Assembly: GCF_015291725.1 (NCBI RefSeq)
Contig: NZ_CP030038.1
Coordinates: 3,895,001-3,959,000, forward strand
Direction: 5' to 3'
Origin: Bradyrhizobium sp. CCBAU 51765
Lineage (GTDB): Bacteria > Pseudomonadota > Alphaproteobacteria > Rhizobiales > Xanthobacteraceae
Length of the DNA stretch: 64,000 nt
Shown: in pieces, positions 56,298 to 63,926 of the stretch
Layout: every line of letters starts with the position of its first letter
How positions within the stretch are numbered: the first letter of the stretch is position 1
Notes under the pieces: generated by a model
What the model was told of the DNA's origin: nothing
The model's database searches: none
Seen by the model: only the letters and a program-made list of their open reading frames with translations
Program-made: the position numbers and the translations under genes

Positions 56298-57287
56298 TTG
56301 GACAAACTTTCGGACGAGCGCTTCGACAAGCACTTGGGTAGACAGTTGGGCAAGACCTTGGACCCTCTGTCCCAGGCCTTCTCACTCTTGGACGTTCGCG
56401 CCGCGCGTTGCACGAGGTTCGAGGCGGGCGGGCATTGGTCGTATCGGTTCCCGGCAAAACCCGCCCTGAAGTTCGGCGCGGTCATCCGAGGCGATTGCTG
56501 GATCGATTTCGGCGACGAAGCCCATCATCGGCTTGCCACCGGCGACTGTTTTCTTCTGGCCAATGCACCAGCCTACATTCTGGCCAACGACGAACGCCTC
56601 GCGCCCGAAGACGGAATAACGGCGTTCGATTGGGCGCAGTCGGATGTAGCGCGTGGCGCGGGGAGCGATACCGTTCTGCTTGCCGGCAGTTTTGGTTTCG
56701 AGGCATCGGACGCCGAGTTGCTGCTCGATGCGCTGCCTCGCTTTCTGCTCATACCATCGCGCAGTCCGTCGGCAGCCGTCATTCATTCCACGCTCCACAT
56801 TCTCGACCTTGAAATCAGGGGGACGGGAATCGGAGCGGCCGTACTCACCGACAGGCTGGCCGACGTCCTGCTCGTCCAGGTGCTCCGCGCGGCGCTGGAT
56901 CAGGATGCCGGCGAGGGACTTGGATGGATCAACGCGCTGGTTGATGCCAGGATCGGCAAGGCAATCAGGCTGATGCACGAAGACGCTGCTCACCCCTGGA
57001 CCCTGGAGGCACTGGCCGACGCGATCGCAATGTCGCGATCCGCATTTTCGAAGCGGTTCAAGTCCCTGGTGGGGCTGGCGCCGCTCGACTACCTCCTTCG
57101 GTGGCGAATGCGGCTTGCGCGCGATCAGCTGCGACGTGGTGCGACCGTCTCGGCAACCGCCGCGCAGCTGGGATACTCGTCGGAGAGCGCCTTCGGGCAT
57201 GCCTTCAAACGAATCTACGGCCATGCACCGAAGCGATACTGGCGTGGACAGGCCACCGGCGAAAAAATTCCCCACCGCCCCAAATAA
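56298..57287 (+). CDS. AraC-family transcriptional regulator with cupin N-terminus
   Basis: A 329-residue regulator. The N-terminal half fits the cupin_6 ligand domain of AraC proteins (PALKFGAVIRGDCWIDF, GDCFLLANAPAYILAND); the C-terminal 100 residues hold two helix-turn-helix motifs (WTLEALADAIAMSRSAFSKRF and SATAAQLGYSSESAFGHAFKR in fragments). The start is TTG 56298; no better codon is seen. The last eleven residues (ATGEKIPHRPK) are not AraC sequence: they derive from a copy of the tail of the upstream MDR gene, read through a one-base indel. Divergent from the SDR gene. Confidence 0.88.
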   Translation: MDKLSDERFDKHLGRQLGKTLDPLSQAFSLLDVRAARCTRFEAGGHWSYRFPAKPALKFGAVIRGDCWIDFGDEAHHRLATGDCFLLANAPAYILANDERLAPEDGITAFDWAQSDVARGAGSDTVLLAGSFGFEASDAELLLDALPRFLLIPSRSPSAAVIHSTLHILDLEIRGTGIGAAVLTDRLADVLLVQVLRAALDQDAGEGLGWINALVDARIGKAIRLMHEDAAHPWTLEALADAIAMSRSAFSKRFKSLVGLAPLDYLLRWRMRLARDQLRRGATVSATAAQLGYSSESAFGHAFKRIYGHAPKRYWRGQATGEKIPHRPK

Positions 57288-57316
57288 ATAATCGTGACGT
57301 GCGACGGCACGTCACC
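57252..57316 (+). repeat. Direct repeat, copy 2 (end of AraC gene)
   Basis: A diverged copy of 55347-55410. It supplies the last codons and stop of the AraC gene and the hairpin after it. Confidence 0.7.
57294..57315 (+). terminator. Perfect hairpin after the AraC gene
   Basis: GTGACGTGC pairs perfectly with GCACGTCAC around GACG. It lies inside the direct repeat; the copy after the MDR gene no longer pairs as well. No T-run. Confidence 0.5.
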
Positions 57317-57407
57317 GAAAGAAGGTATTGCCTTCTGAGCGGCGCGGGGGATTATTCCGCCGCCATTTCAAGCGGAAGAACCGCAAGGCGCTCAGAAGGG
57401 ACATTCC

Positions 57408-58406
57408 ATGACCGATCTCAATCGCCGTCACCTGCTCGCAGGCGCCGCCGCCATGGGCGCGGCGGCCGTCACCGGGCTCGGGCCCATCGCCGCGAATGCC
57501 TCAGCCCCGCCAGCCGGGACGCAGGCGCCGGGCTTCTATCGCTACAAGGTCGGCAGCTTCGAGTGCACCTCGATCAACGATGGCGCGCGCACCTTCCCGA
57601 TGCCGGACAAGTTCGTCGTCAACATTCCGAAGGAGGAGGCGCTGGCGGCCGGGGAGGCGGCCTACATGCCGAAGGGCATGGTCACCGTGCCGTTCAATCC
57701 GCAGCTCATCAACACCGGCTCCAAGCTGGTCCTGATCGACACCGGCAACGGCATTGCCAATTTCGAGGCGAGCAAGGGCGCGGTCGGCCGCACGCTGCAA
57801 AACCTTCAAGCCGCCGGCGTCGATGCCAAGAACGTCGACGTCGTGCTGTTGTCGCATCTGCACCCCGACCATACCAACGGCATCCGTTTGGCCGACGGCG
57901 CGCTGGCCTTCCCGAATGCGGAGATCATGGTGCCGGGCAAGGATTGGGAGTTCTGGACCAGCGAGGACAACGCCGCCAAGGCCGAGGCCAATCCGATGAT
58001 GAAGAACTACTTCGCCAACGTGAAGAAGACCTTCGCCGGCCTCGAATCCAAGGTGACGAAGTACGAGTGGGGCAAGGAGGTCGCGCCCGGCATCACCTCC
58101 ATCGCGACACCCGGCCACACGCCCGGGCACACCTCCTTCGCAGTCGCCTCGGGCGACGCCAAGGTGCTGATCCAGTCCGACGTCACCAACATTCCGGAGT
58201 TCTTCCTGCGCAATCCGGACTGGCACGTGGTGTTCGACAACGACGCCGCGATGGCGCAGGCGACGCGCCACAAGTTCTACGACATGGCGGCAGCGGAAAA
58301 GGCGACCGTGATCGGCTTTCACTTCGCCTTTCCCTCGGTCGGCCGTGTCGAGAAGGACGGCGCCAAATATCGCCTGATCCCGTCGGCGTGGAATCCGACG
58401 ATCTGA
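57408..58406 (+). CDS. Tat-exported MBL-fold metallo-hydrolase
   Basis: A 332-residue protein with a twin-arginine signal (NRRHLLAGAAAMGAAAVTG, residues 5-23) and a metallo-beta-lactamase fold: zinc motif LLSHLHPDHTNGI, later His in ATPGHTPGHTSF and Asp in IQSDVTN. The PQLINTGSKLVLIDTGNG start of the fold is clear. Such periplasmic members include quorum-quenching lactonases and hydrolases, but the substrate is not evident. ATG 57408 follows AGAAGGGACATTCC. A terminator follows. Confidence 0.87.
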   Translation: MTDLNRRHLLAGAAAMGAAAVTGLGPIAANASAPPAGTQAPGFYRYKVGSFECTSINDGARTFPMPDKFVVNIPKEEALAAGEAAYMPKGMVTVPFNPQLINTGSKLVLIDTGNGIANFEASKGAVGRTLQNLQAAGVDAKNVDVVLLSHLHPDHTNGIRLADGALAFPNAEIMVPGKDWEFWTSEDNAAKAEANPMMKNYFANVKKTFAGLESKVTKYEWGKEVAPGITSIATPGHTPGHTSFAVASGDAKVLIQSDVTNIPEFFLRNPDWHVVFDNDAAMAQATRHKFYDMAAAEKATVIGFHFAFPSVGRVEKDGAKYRLIPSAWNPTI

Positions 58407-58431
58407 TCTGCACGCGACGTTTGCGCGAACG

Positions 58432-58464
58432 ATCGGGGCGCCGCTTGGCGGCCCGATTTGTTTG
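58432..58464 (+). terminator. Intrinsic terminator after the MBL-fold gene
   Basis: ATCGGGGCGCC (58432-58442) pairs with GGCGGCCCGAT (58447-58457), one mismatch, followed by TTGTTTGG. Confidence 0.6.
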
Positions 58465-58582
58465 GGCTGCATTCGCGAAACGCAGCGTTTCCAAACCGGA
58501 CCAATTCATGCACTTGCATCCATTGCTCCGGATGGCTTAAGTGCCCTCCGGGCACTCCCGCTCAAGCCCTCGAGGACATTTC

Positions 58583-59134
58583 ATGGCCTACAACATCGTC
58601 ACGATTGCCGGCAGCCTGCGCAAGGACAGCTTCTCGCGCAAGATCGCCAATGCGCTCGCCAAGCTGGCGCCTGGCTCACTCAAGCTCGAGGTCGTCACGC
58701 CGGCAGGCATTTCGTTCTTCAACCAGGACCTCGAGGGCGCGCCGCCCGCGGACTGGCTCGCCTTCCGCGAAAAGCTCCAGAAGTCGAACGGCGTCCTGTT
58801 CGTCACGCCCGAATACAACCGTTCGATCCCGGGTGTTCTGAAGAATGCCATCGACGTCGCCTCGCGGCCCTACGGCAAGAGCTCGTTTCTCGGCAAGCCG
58901 GTCGGCATCATCTCCAACTCGCCGGGGCTGCTCGGCGGCGTCAGCGCGGCCAAGCATCTGCAGAACATTCTGCCGGGCATTTCCGGTCCGGTTCTCCAGC
59001 AGCCGGAAATCTACCTCAGTGGCGTCGGCGACGCCTTCGACGCGGACGGCAATTTGACCAAGGACTCCCTCAAGACGGTGCTGCAGCAATTCATCGACGC
59101 CTTCGCCGCGCATGTGGCGAAACATCAGGGCTGA
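58583..59134 (+). CDS. NADPH-dependent FMN reductase
   Basis: A 183-residue flavodoxin-like enzyme of the azoreductase/chromate reductase type. The FMN phosphate loop is AGSLRKDSFSRKIANAL (residues 9-25), followed by the LFVTPEYNRSIPGVLKNAID motif and SRPYGKSSFLGKPVGIIS. It reduces quinones, azo dyes or metals with NADPH; the physiological substrate is unknown. ATG 58583 follows CGAGGAC. It precedes a repetitive palindrome and ftsB. Confidence 0.9.
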   Translation: MAYNIVTIAGSLRKDSFSRKIANALAKLAPGSLKLEVVTPAGISFFNQDLEGAPPADWLAFREKLQKSNGVLFVTPEYNRSIPGVLKNAIDVASRPYGKSSFLGKPVGIISNSPGLLGGVSAAKHLQNILPGISGPVLQQPEIYLSGVGDAFDADGNLTKDSLKTVLQQFIDAFAAHVAKHQG

Positions 59135-59149
59135 GGTCTCGCTCTCTCC

Positions 59150-59234
59150 GTCATGGCCGGGCTTGTCCCGGCCATCCACGTCTTTGCCGACCTCACCGAA
59201 GAATGTGGATGCCCGGGACAAGCCCGGGCATGAC
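59150..59234. repeat. Dispersed palindromic repeat, GTCATGGCCGGGCTTGTCCC type, copy 1
   Basis: Outer arms GTCATG and CATGAC, each followed by a C/G-rich inner palindrome (GGCCGGGCTTGTCCCGGCC and GCCCGGGACAAGCCCGGGC). A second copy of the same family is at 62594-62674. Confidence 0.75.
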
Positions 59235-59298
59235 GATGGCGTATGTATTGAGGAAGGCAATTAGCACTCCCTTAACCAACCTGTCCCATCCTGCCAGG

Positions 59299-59616
59299 AT
59301 GGTCTCCCGCGCGCGCCTGAAATCGATCCTGACCGGTCTTGCCCTCTATGCGATGGCAGCGGCCATCGTCGGTTATTTCGGCGTCAACGCCTATACCGGC
59401 AAATACGGCCTCAACGCACGCCAGGAGCTCGACCAGGAGATCATCGCGCTGACCAGCGAGCTGGCGCAGCTCAAGCGTGAGCGCGCCAGGAGCGAACAGC
59501 GGGTGTCGCTGCTGCGGTCCGAGAAGATCGACCCCGACATGCTGGACGAGCGAGCGCGCTTCCAGCTCGACTATGTCAATCCGCGCGACCTCGTTCGGAT
59601 GATCCCGGCGAAGTAG
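59299..59616 (+). CDS. ftsB: Septum formation initiator, FtsB/DivIC family
   Basis: A 105-residue division protein with one N-terminal membrane helix (about 11-31, GLALYAMAAAIVGYFGVNAY) and a leucine-rich coiled coil (about 40-75, QELDQEIIALTSELAQLKRE), followed by the short conserved DPDMLDERARFQLDYVNPRD. FtsB links FtsQ and FtsL in the divisome. ATG 59299 is used. In relatives it stands between eno and pdhA, as here. Confidence 0.9.
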   Translation: MVSRARLKSILTGLALYAMAAAIVGYFGVNAYTGKYGLNARQELDQEIIALTSELAQLKRERARSEQRVSLLRSEKIDPDMLDERARFQLDYVNPRDLVRMIPAK

Positions 59617-59664
59617 CGCATCCGCAGCTTTTTGAAAGCGACACCGAAAGCCGCTGCCGAAACC

Positions 59665-59683
59665 GAATTGCGTGTCGCAATTC
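59665..59683. promoter_or_regulatory. Inverted repeat upstream of the GAF regulator gene
   Basis: GAATTGCG-TGT-CGCAATTC, perfect eight-base arms, about 140 bases upstream of the start. It contains TGTCGCA, also present in the palindrome 60918-60937. A possible operator. Confidence 0.45.
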
Positions 59684-59788
59684 CGGCGAAAGTCGTAGGC
59701 CTGGAACCAGACAGCCGCCTTGACGGCCGCGCCGCAACGGGCGCATGGCTTCAGGCGCCTTTGTTGACGCAGATCAACCGGGCAGCAC

Positions 59789-59808
59789 CGGCAGTTTCTA
59801 GACTGCCG
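59789..59808. promoter_or_regulatory. Inverted repeat just before the GAF regulator start
   Basis: CGGCAGT-TTCTAG-ACTGCCG, perfect seven-base arms, ending three bases before the GGAGG Shine-Dalgarno. It may be an operator or an RNA hairpin affecting translation. Confidence 0.4.
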
Positions 59809-59824
59809 TCCGGAGGAAACAGTG

Positions 59825-60784
59825 ATGAATGGGTCAATGCCCCGGCATCACGCGGCCCGTGTCGAGGCCGCCATCGCGTCAGGCCAGGCGGCTCGGTCCG
59901 CGCTCGTGGCCTCGTGGCGTCGTTCCTCCAGATTGCATCATCTCGATCCCGGCGGCCGCACCGCACCGATGCGGCTGACCGAAGCCGAGCTGCAGCGGGC
60001 GCGCGAACGTGTCGCGCCGCTTCTGGCTGCGGCGCAGGGCGCGATGGACCGCCTGTATCAGGCCGTCGGCGCCGCGGGCTGCTGCGTGCTGCTCGCCGAC
60101 GGCGATGGCGTGCCGGTCGATCGCCGCGGCACGGTGGCGGACGACGCGACGTTTCAGTCCTGGGGCCTGTGGACGGGTGCGCTCTGGAGCGAGGAGCACG
60201 AGGGCACCAACGGCATCGGCACCTGCCTCGTCGAGCAGCGTCCGCTGACGATCGATCGCGACCAGCATTTCTTTGCCCGCAATACGCTTCTGAGCTGCAC
60301 CGCCGTTCCGATCTACGATCATGAGGCGGCGCTCGCGGGCGTGCTCGACGTCTCCTCCTGCCGCGCCGACCGCACCGACGCCTTCGCCAGCCTGATCGCA
60401 CTCGCGACGGGCGAGGCCGCCAAGCGGATCGAGGCCGACCTGTTTCGAAAGGCTTTTGCCGATGCCCGCATCGTGCTGACGCAAGCTGCGGACGGAAGTT
60501 GCAGCGGCTTCGTTGCGGTCGATGCGGACGATCTCGTGATCGGCGCGACCCGCTCTGCCCGGGTGGCGCTTGGAATCGCGCCCGGCCGGGCCTTGCAGCC
60601 GGTGCCTGCCGCCGACCTTCTCGGCGGCGATACCGCACGCGATCACCTTGCCGGCGGCCAGCGCGCGGTGTTGCAGCGCGCGCTGCTCCGCGCCGGCGGC
60701 AATGTCTCGGCAGCCGCCAAGGCCCTCGGCGTCAGCCGCGCCACGTTGCACAGGAAGCTGAAGCGGTTCGAGCTGAACCACTGA
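59825..60784 (+). CDS. AcoR-like regulator with GAF and Fis HTH but no AAA+ domain
   Basis: A 319-residue protein whose N-terminal region (RSALVASWRRSSRLHHLDP), GAF domain (about 60-200, with GLWTGALWSEEHEGTNGIGT) and PAS-like part (about 220-265, FVAVDADDLVIGATRSAR) match activators of acetoin and aldehyde metabolism. The Fis-type HTH is at the end (GGNVSAAAKALGVSRATLHRKL). The sigma-54 ATPase domain that should lie between is absent: no GETGTGKE or GAFTGA is seen. It probably works by another route, as repressor or class-II activator. ATG 59825 follows GGAGGAAACA. The aldehyde dehydrogenase is the likely target. Confidence 0.85.
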   Translation: MNGSMPRHHAARVEAAIASGQAARSALVASWRRSSRLHHLDPGGRTAPMRLTEAELQRARERVAPLLAAAQGAMDRLYQAVGAAGCCVLLADGDGVPVDRRGTVADDATFQSWGLWTGALWSEEHEGTNGIGTCLVEQRPLTIDRDQHFFARNTLLSCTAVPIYDHEAALAGVLDVSSCRADRTDAFASLIALATGEAAKRIEADLFRKAFADARIVLTQAADGSCSGFVAVDADDLVIGATRSARVALGIAPGRALQPVPAADLLGGDTARDHLAGGQRAVLQRALLRAGGNVSAAAKALGVSRATLHRKLKRFELNH

Positions 60785-60792
60785 GCTCAGCC

Positions 60793-60870
60793 GTCATTGC
60801 GAGCGCAGCGAAGCAATCCAGAATCTTTCCGCGGAGGGACTCTGGATTGCTTCGCTGCGCTCGCAATGAC
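60793..60870. repeat. Dispersed repeat with perfect 30-base arms
   Basis: GTCATTGCGAGCGCAGCGAA and the next ten bases (60793-60822) are perfectly complementary to 60841-60870, with an 18-base loop. This GTCATTGCGAGCG family is very widespread between bacterial genes. It may end the regulator transcript. Confidence 0.8.
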
Positions 60871-60917
60871 GGTGGGGTGGGCATGAGCGCTCCATCTCGC
60901 GCGTGCCTCGTCCACGA

Positions 60918-60937
60918 CTGTCGCAGAACTGCGACAG
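60918..60937. promoter_or_regulatory. 20-base perfect palindrome upstream of the aldehyde dehydrogenase
   Basis: CTGTCGCAG-AA-CTGCGACAG, perfect arms, 115 bases before the gene start. The symmetry, location and neighbouring Fis-HTH regulator make it the best candidate operator in this part of the window. Confidence 0.6.
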
Positions 60938-61051
60938 GTCCGCCCCACCATCGCTCCCGCCCGGGCTGACAGAAAACGCCCCCCGCATCATCGTCGGCGC
61001 AAGTCGTGAACACACGACGACAAGCGCAAGCACAAACATCGGGAGTGATCA

Positions 61052-62569
61052 ATGAACAAGGTGGAATTCCTCAGCGTCACCAAAGTTCCCTTTGCCGAAC
61101 GCTACGACAATTTCATCGGCGGCAAGTTCGTGGCGCCGATCTCCGGCAAATATTTCGACAATGCCTCGCCGGTGACCGGCCAGGTCGTCTGCAAGATCGC
61201 GCGATCCGACGCGCAGGACGTCGAGGCGGCGCTCGACGCGGCGCACGCCGCCAAGGCCGCCTGGGGCCGCACCAGCGTCGCCGAACGCGCCGCGGTCCTC
61301 AACAAGATCGCCGACCGCATGGAAGACAATCTCGAGCGCCTTGCGATTGCCGAGACCTGGGACAACGGCAAGCCGATCCGCGAGACCCGGGCCGCCGACC
61401 TGCCGCTCGCGATCGATCATTTCCGCTATTTCGCCGGCGTCGTCCGCGCCCAGGAAGGCTCGATCGGCGAGATCGACCACGACACCATCGCCTATCATTT
61501 CCACGAGCCGCTCGGCGTGGTCGGCCAGATCATCCCCTGGAACTTCCCGCTGCTGATGGCCTGCTGGAAGCTCGCGCCGGCGCTTGCCGCCGGCAATTGC
61601 GTCGTGCTCAAGCCCGCCGAGCAGACCCCGGCCTCGATCATGGTCTGGGCCGAGATCATCGCGGATATCCTGCCGCCCGGTGTCCTCAATATCGTCAACG
61701 GCTTTGGCCTGGAGGCCGGCAAGCCGCTGGCGTCCAGCCCGCGCATCGCCAAGATCGCCTTCACCGGCGAGACGTCGACGGGCCGGCTGATCATGCAGTA
61801 CGCCAGCCAGAACCTCATTCCGGTCACGCTTGAGCTCGGCGGCAAGTCGCCGAACATCTTCTTCAAGGACGTCATCGCCGAAGACGACGACTTCTTCGAC
61901 AAGGCGATCGAAGGTTTCGTCATGTTCGCGCTGAACCAGGGCGAGGTCTGCACCTGTCCGAGCCGGGCGCTGGTCCACGCGGATATCTATGACCGCTTCA
62001 TGGAGCGGGCGCTGAAGCGCGTCGCCGCGATCAAGCAGGGCGATCCGCGCGATCCCACGACCATGATCGGCGCGCAGGCATCCAGCGAGCAGCTGTCCAA
62101 GATCCTCTCCTACATCGACATCGGCAGGGAGGAGGGCGCCAAGGTGCTGGCCGGCGGCGGCCGTGCCGAGCTCGCGGGCGATCTCGCCGGCGGCTTCTAC
62201 GTCCAGCCGACCGTGTTCGAGGGCCACAACAGGATGCGAATCTTCCAGGAGGAGATTTTCGGCCCCGTCGTCTCGGTCACGACCTTCAAGACCGACGAGG
62301 AGGCGCTCGCGATCGCCAACGACACGCTCTACGGGTTGGGTGCCGGCGTCTGGAGTCGCGACGCCAACCGCTGCTACCGCTTCGGCCGGGAGATCCAGGC
62401 CGGCCGGGTCTGGACCAACTGCTACCATGCCTATCCCGCGCATGCGGCCTTCGGCGGCTACAAGCAGTCGGGCGTCGGGCGCGAGACCCACAAGATGATG
62501 CTCGATCACTATCAGCAGACCAAGAACCTCCTGGTCAGCTATAGCCCGAAGAAGCTCGGCTTCTTCTGA
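61052..62569 (+). CDS. NAD-dependent aldehyde dehydrogenase, ExaC/AldB type
   Basis: A 505-residue ALDH that oxidises aldehydes such as acetaldehyde to acids. The NAD-binding fold has IIPWNFPLLMACWKLAPALA and AFTGETSTGR, the general-base Glu is in LELGGKSPNIFF, and the catalytic Cys in NQGEVCTCPSRALVH (the C-T-C form of ExaC/AcoD proteins). The C-terminal AAFGGYKQSGVGRETH oligomerisation block is intact. It starts 11 bases after CGGGAGTG. Upstream lie the 20-base palindrome and the regulator. Confidence 0.93.
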   Translation: MNKVEFLSVTKVPFAERYDNFIGGKFVAPISGKYFDNASPVTGQVVCKIARSDAQDVEAALDAAHAAKAAWGRTSVAERAAVLNKIADRMEDNLERLAIAETWDNGKPIRETRAADLPLAIDHFRYFAGVVRAQEGSIGEIDHDTIAYHFHEPLGVVGQIIPWNFPLLMACWKLAPALAAGNCVVLKPAEQTPASIMVWAEIIADILPPGVLNIVNGFGLEAGKPLASSPRIAKIAFTGETSTGRLIMQYASQNLIPVTLELGGKSPNIFFKDVIAEDDDFFDKAIEGFVMFALNQGEVCTCPSRALVHADIYDRFMERALKRVAAIKQGDPRDPTTMIGAQASSEQLSKILSYIDIGREEGAKVLAGGGRAELAGDLAGGFYVQPTVFEGHNRMRIFQEEIFGPVVSVTTFKTDEEALAIANDTLYGLGAGVWSRDANRCYRFGREIQAGRVWTNCYHAYPAHAAFGGYKQSGVGRETHKMMLDHYQQTKNLLVSYSPKKLGFF

Positions 62570-62874
62570 TGAGGATGTCGCGCTCACAAGGTCGTCATGC
62601 CCGGGCTTGTCCCGGGCATCCACGTCCCGGCCGCAGCTAAGAACGTGGATGGCCGGGACAAGCCCGGCCATGACGTTGCGGGGGCTGCAGCGCCCTGTTC
62701 GTGGCGAGCTCTCCTGCACATAGATTTGTTGCCCGATCGGCGCCAAAGATTTTGCAATATTTCGATCACGTTGCAGTGCGGCATAATGAAAGGCGTGTCA
62801 TGCCGCCGCGGTGCTTTCGCACGCGGTTGACTTGGGTTAGAGAGGGCGAAAGTTTTCTCTGACCCGGAATTCCC
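62570..62874. other. 305-base gap between the aldehyde dehydrogenase and pdhA
   Basis: It holds the repetitive palindrome at 62594-62674 and, in its right part, the presumed pdhA promoter, for which I see no clear box. No gene is supported. Confidence 0.5.
62594..62674. repeat. Dispersed palindromic repeat, copy 2
   Basis: Same family as 59150-59234: GTCATGCCCGGGCTTGTCCC and its mirror around a short asymmetric loop, with GGCC/GGGC variants swapped between the two halves relative to copy 1. Confidence 0.75.
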
Positions 62875-63897
62875 ATGGCCGCCCCCAAGAAAGCCGCCGC
62901 AAGCCCTCCACAGGATAAGACCGACGGCGGTTCGCCTCCGGAATTCACCAGGGAGCAGGAGCTCAAGGCGCTCCGCGACATGCTGCTGATCCGCAGGTTC
63001 GAGGAAAAGGCAGGCCAGCTCTACGGCATGGGCGCGATCGGCGGCTTCTGCCACCTCTATATCGGCCAGGAGGCCGTGGTGGTCGGCATGCAGATGGCGC
63101 TGAAGCAGGGCGACCAGGTCATTACCGGCTATCGCGATCACGGCCACATGCTTGCCACCGGCATGGATGCCAACGGCGTCATGGCCGAGCTCACGGGCCG
63201 CCGCGGCGGCTACTCCAAGGGCAAGGGCGGCTCCATGCACATGTTCAGCAAGGAGAAGCACTTCTATGGCGGCCACGGTATCGTCGGCGCCCAGGTCTCG
63301 CTCGGCACCGGTCTCGCCTTTGCCAATCACTATCGCAGCAACGACAATGTCAGCGTCACCTATTTCGGCGACGGCGCGGCCAATCAGGGCCAGGTCTATG
63401 AGAGCTTCAACATGGCGGAGCTCTGGAAGCTGCCGGTGATCTACGTCATCGAGAACAACCGCTACGCCATGGGCACGTCGGTCTCGCGCGCCTCGGCGCA
63501 GCAGGATTTTTCCAGGCGCGGCGTCTCCTTCAACATCCCCGGCAAGCAGGTCGACGGCATGGACGTCCGTGCCGTGAAGGCGGCGGGCGAGGAGGCGGCG
63601 GCCTGGTGCCGCGCCGGCAAGGGGCCTTTCATCCTGGAGATGCAGACCTATCGCTATCGCGGGCACTCGATGTCCGACCCTGCAAAATATCGCACGCGCG
63701 AGGAGGTCGAGAAGGTCCGCCACGACCAGGATCCGATCGAGCAGGTGCGCAACCGCCTCCTGGCGGCGAAGGTCAGCGAGCAGGATCTGAAGGCGATCGA
63801 TGCCGAAGTGCGCGACATCGTCAACGCCGCTGCCGATTTCGCCCAGCACGATCCCGAGCCGGATGCCGCCGAGCTCTGGACCGACGTTTACCGCTGA
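62875..63897 (+). CDS. pdhA: Pyruvate dehydrogenase E1 component, alpha subunit
   Basis: The thiamine-diphosphate subunit that decarboxylates pyruvate. The 340-residue protein has an N-terminal alanine-rich extension, then LIRRFEEKAGQLYGMG, FCHLYIGQEAVVVGM, ITGYRDHGHML, the KGKGGSMHMFS block, and the TPP/Mg motif GDGAANQGQVYESFNMA ending with NNRYAMGTS. The phosphorylation-loop-like YRGHSMSDPAKYR is present. It is the first gene of the alphaproteobacterial pdhA-pdhB-pdhC series. Confidence 0.95.
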   Translation: MAAPKKAAASPPQDKTDGGSPPEFTREQELKALRDMLLIRRFEEKAGQLYGMGAIGGFCHLYIGQEAVVVGMQMALKQGDQVITGYRDHGHMLATGMDANGVMAELTGRRGGYSKGKGGSMHMFSKEKHFYGGHGIVGAQVSLGTGLAFANHYRSNDNVSVTYFGDGAANQGQVYESFNMAELWKLPVIYVIENNRYAMGTSVSRASAQQDFSRRGVSFNIPGKQVDGMDVRAVKAAGEEAAAWCRAGKGPFILEMQTYRYRGHSMSDPAKYRTREEVEKVRHDQDPIEQVRNRLLAAKVSEQDLKAIDAEVRDIVNAAADFAQHDPEPDAAELWTDVYR

Positions 63898-63926
63898 ACG
63901 CGCGCAAGCTTTCTTTTGGAGCCAAT

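Noticed and set aside
60793..60870. CRISPR-like repeat
   Set aside because: Only one inverted pair with no regular spacers; it is a dispersed palindrome.
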